Assembly (NCBI GenBank): GCA_947447845.1
Contig: CANFNO010000159.1
Location: forward strand, 1-6,814
Length of the DNA stretch: 6,814 nt
Reading direction: 5' to 3'
Origin: Burkholderiales bacterium
Lineage (GTDB): Bacteria > Pseudomonadota > Gammaproteobacteria > Burkholderiales > Burkholderiaceae
Position numbers and translations under genes: made by a program. Below the pieces are notes generated by a model. It made no database searches. It was not told where the DNA came from and saw nothing but the letters and a program-made list of their open reading frames with translations. Position 1 is the first letter of the stretch. Each line of letters begins with the position of its first letter. Shown here piece after piece: positions 6,032-6,814 of this stretch.

Positions 6032-6814
6032 GCATTGCTCCTGATTTGTGGTTGTGCCAAGGTGACCGCGATGCGCGTCCCGGCGCCTGGCGCAGACTCC
6101 AGTATAAAAACCGCACCGATCAGGGTGGCACGTTCACGCATGCCAACCAAACCCAGGCCATTGCGAGGGCCCTCCTCAGCCGGGGGAATGCCCCGTCCGT
6201 TGTCGGCTATGGCGAGCTTGAGTTGCCCTTGCTCAAAAGCCAGTGAGATATCGATCGTGGTGGCATTGGCATGGTTGGTGGCATTCGTCAGCGCTTCCTG
6301 GGCTATGCGGTACAGCGCGCGTTCCGTGGTTTCCGGCAGGGATGGCAACCCCGCTGACACGTGCACCGCGATGTCGACATCGCTGCGAAGCGAGAGCTCG
6401 GCTGCCATTGCGCGCAGCGCTGAGCTGAGGCCCAGTTCCAGCGCCACCGGGCGCAGGGCACCGCTGATATCGCGCACGGAGCTCTCCCCCTCCTTGACCA
6501 GTTTGTACATGCGCTGCGCCCCGGTCGGTGCCTTGGAAGCAACCATGTCGATCTCCAGCTTCAACGCACTCAGGGTCTGGCCCAGATGGTCGTGCAAATC
6601 GCGCGCCAGCTCACCACGGAGCTGATCAAACTCGTCTTGCTGGCGCAGGCTCAGGGTGCGCAAATGGCGCTGGGCGTTCAGCAACGCCGCTTGCGCCTTC
6701 ACGTGGTCGGACACATCGGAGAGCACACTCAGGTGCACGCCCGCTTGGATGGAAGCCACGGCGGCGTATTCGACAACGATTGCGTGGCCGTCTTTATGGC
6801 GCAAGACAGCGCGC
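6028..6814 (-). CDS. PAS-containing sensor histidine kinase, NarX/DegS type (HisKA_3), N-terminus beyond right edge
   Basis: The visible 261 C-terminal residues begin inside the end of a PAS domain: KDGHAIVVEYAAV and then LSVLSDVSDHVKAQ are the typical closing strands and exit motif. A coiled segment leads to a HisKA_3 dimerisation and phosphotransfer helix, ELARDLHDHLGQTLSALKLE, whose first His (codon 6594-6592) is the phosphorylation site. The HATPase domain follows, with N-box ALYRIAQEALTNATNHA (about 166-182), G1 box DNGRGI (about 204-209) and G2 box GLGLVGMRERA (about 219-229). It should autophosphorylate and pass phosphate to Asp55 of the response regulator encoded next. No transmembrane segment is visible in this part. 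A TTG at 6804 could be mistaken for a start, but the frame continues in PAS-like sequence to the edge, so the true start lies outside. The operon promoter is therefore also outside. Confidence 0.93.
   Translation of the reverse strand, partial: RAVLRHKDGHAIVVEYAAVASIQAGVHLSVLSDVSDHVKAQAALLNAQRHLRTLSLRQQDEFDQLRGELARDLHDHLGQTLSALKLEIDMVASKAPTGAQRMYKLVKEGESSVRDISGALRPVALELGLSSALRAMAAELSLRSDVDIAVHVSAGLPSLPETTERALYRIAQEALTNATNHANATTIDISLAFEQGQLKLAIADNGRGIPPAEEGPRNGLGLVGMRERATLIGAVFILESAPGAGTRIAVTLAQPQIRSNA
6038..6042 (-). promoter_or_regulatory. Ribosome binding site of the response regulator
   Basis: AGGAG on the minus strand lies 6 nt upstream of the regulator ATG at 6031, inside the last codons of the kinase gene. 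It supports that start and suggests independent as well as coupled initiation. Confidence 0.75.

Noticed and set aside
5603..6625. A 340-codon open frame on the plus strand opposite the regulator and kinase
   Set aside because: It lies antisense to two genes with full catalytic motifs; its translation is rich in Arg, Ser, His and Gln with no recognisable domain. Long antisense frames are common in GC-rich DNA.
6802..6804. TTG as the start codon of the histidine kinase
   Set aside because: The same frame stays open to the window edge and the residues around the TTG belong to the middle of a PAS domain, so the gene is truncated by the window.

Overview
The window is GC-rich, densely coded bacterial DNA. 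The protein families, high-GC codon use and gene style fit a betaproteobacterium of the Burkholderiales, probably a Comamonadaceae-like environmental organism. That placement is a judgement from general resemblance, not from a marker gene. There are five protein genes, two of them cut by the window edges. I see no RNA gene, CRISPR array, insertion sequence or prophage part.

Left block (1-2305): a divergent pair. On the minus strand is the N-terminal half of a flavin-dependent dimethylglycine/sarcosine dehydrogenase-like enzyme, which runs off the left edge. Facing away from it on the plus strand is a complete LysR-family regulator. The 158 bp between them holds a strong ribosome binding site for the enzyme, a 9-bp inverted repeat whose arms lie almost equally far from the two start codons, and a GGCAT-N4-ATGCC dyad. 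This is the classic layout of a LysR regulator controlling its divergent catabolic neighbour.

Junction (2306-2354): a short gap between convergent genes, with a GC-rich hairpin that may end transcription from both sides.

Right block (2355-6814): a minus-strand operon of three tightly linked genes, transcribed from right to left. First is a PAS-containing NarX/DegS-type sensor histidine kinase, cut by the right edge. It overlaps by 4 bp a NarL/FixJ-type response regulator. The third gene follows at once and encodes a large CheB-CheR-PAS fusion of about 1008 residues. It joins a methylesterase domain, a methyltransferase domain, a PAS-like segment, a long heptad-repeat coiled coil and two PAS domains. 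It has no receiver domain and no kinase core. The kinase and regulator should form a phosphorelay controlling transcription. The fusion is probably a sensory partner of that pair, but its substrate cannot be read from this window, since no chemoreceptor gene is present.

The most unusual element is this coupling of a kinase-less CheB-CheR-PAS fusion to a NarL-type two-component pair. The component families are known; the physiological role of the combination is the open question.
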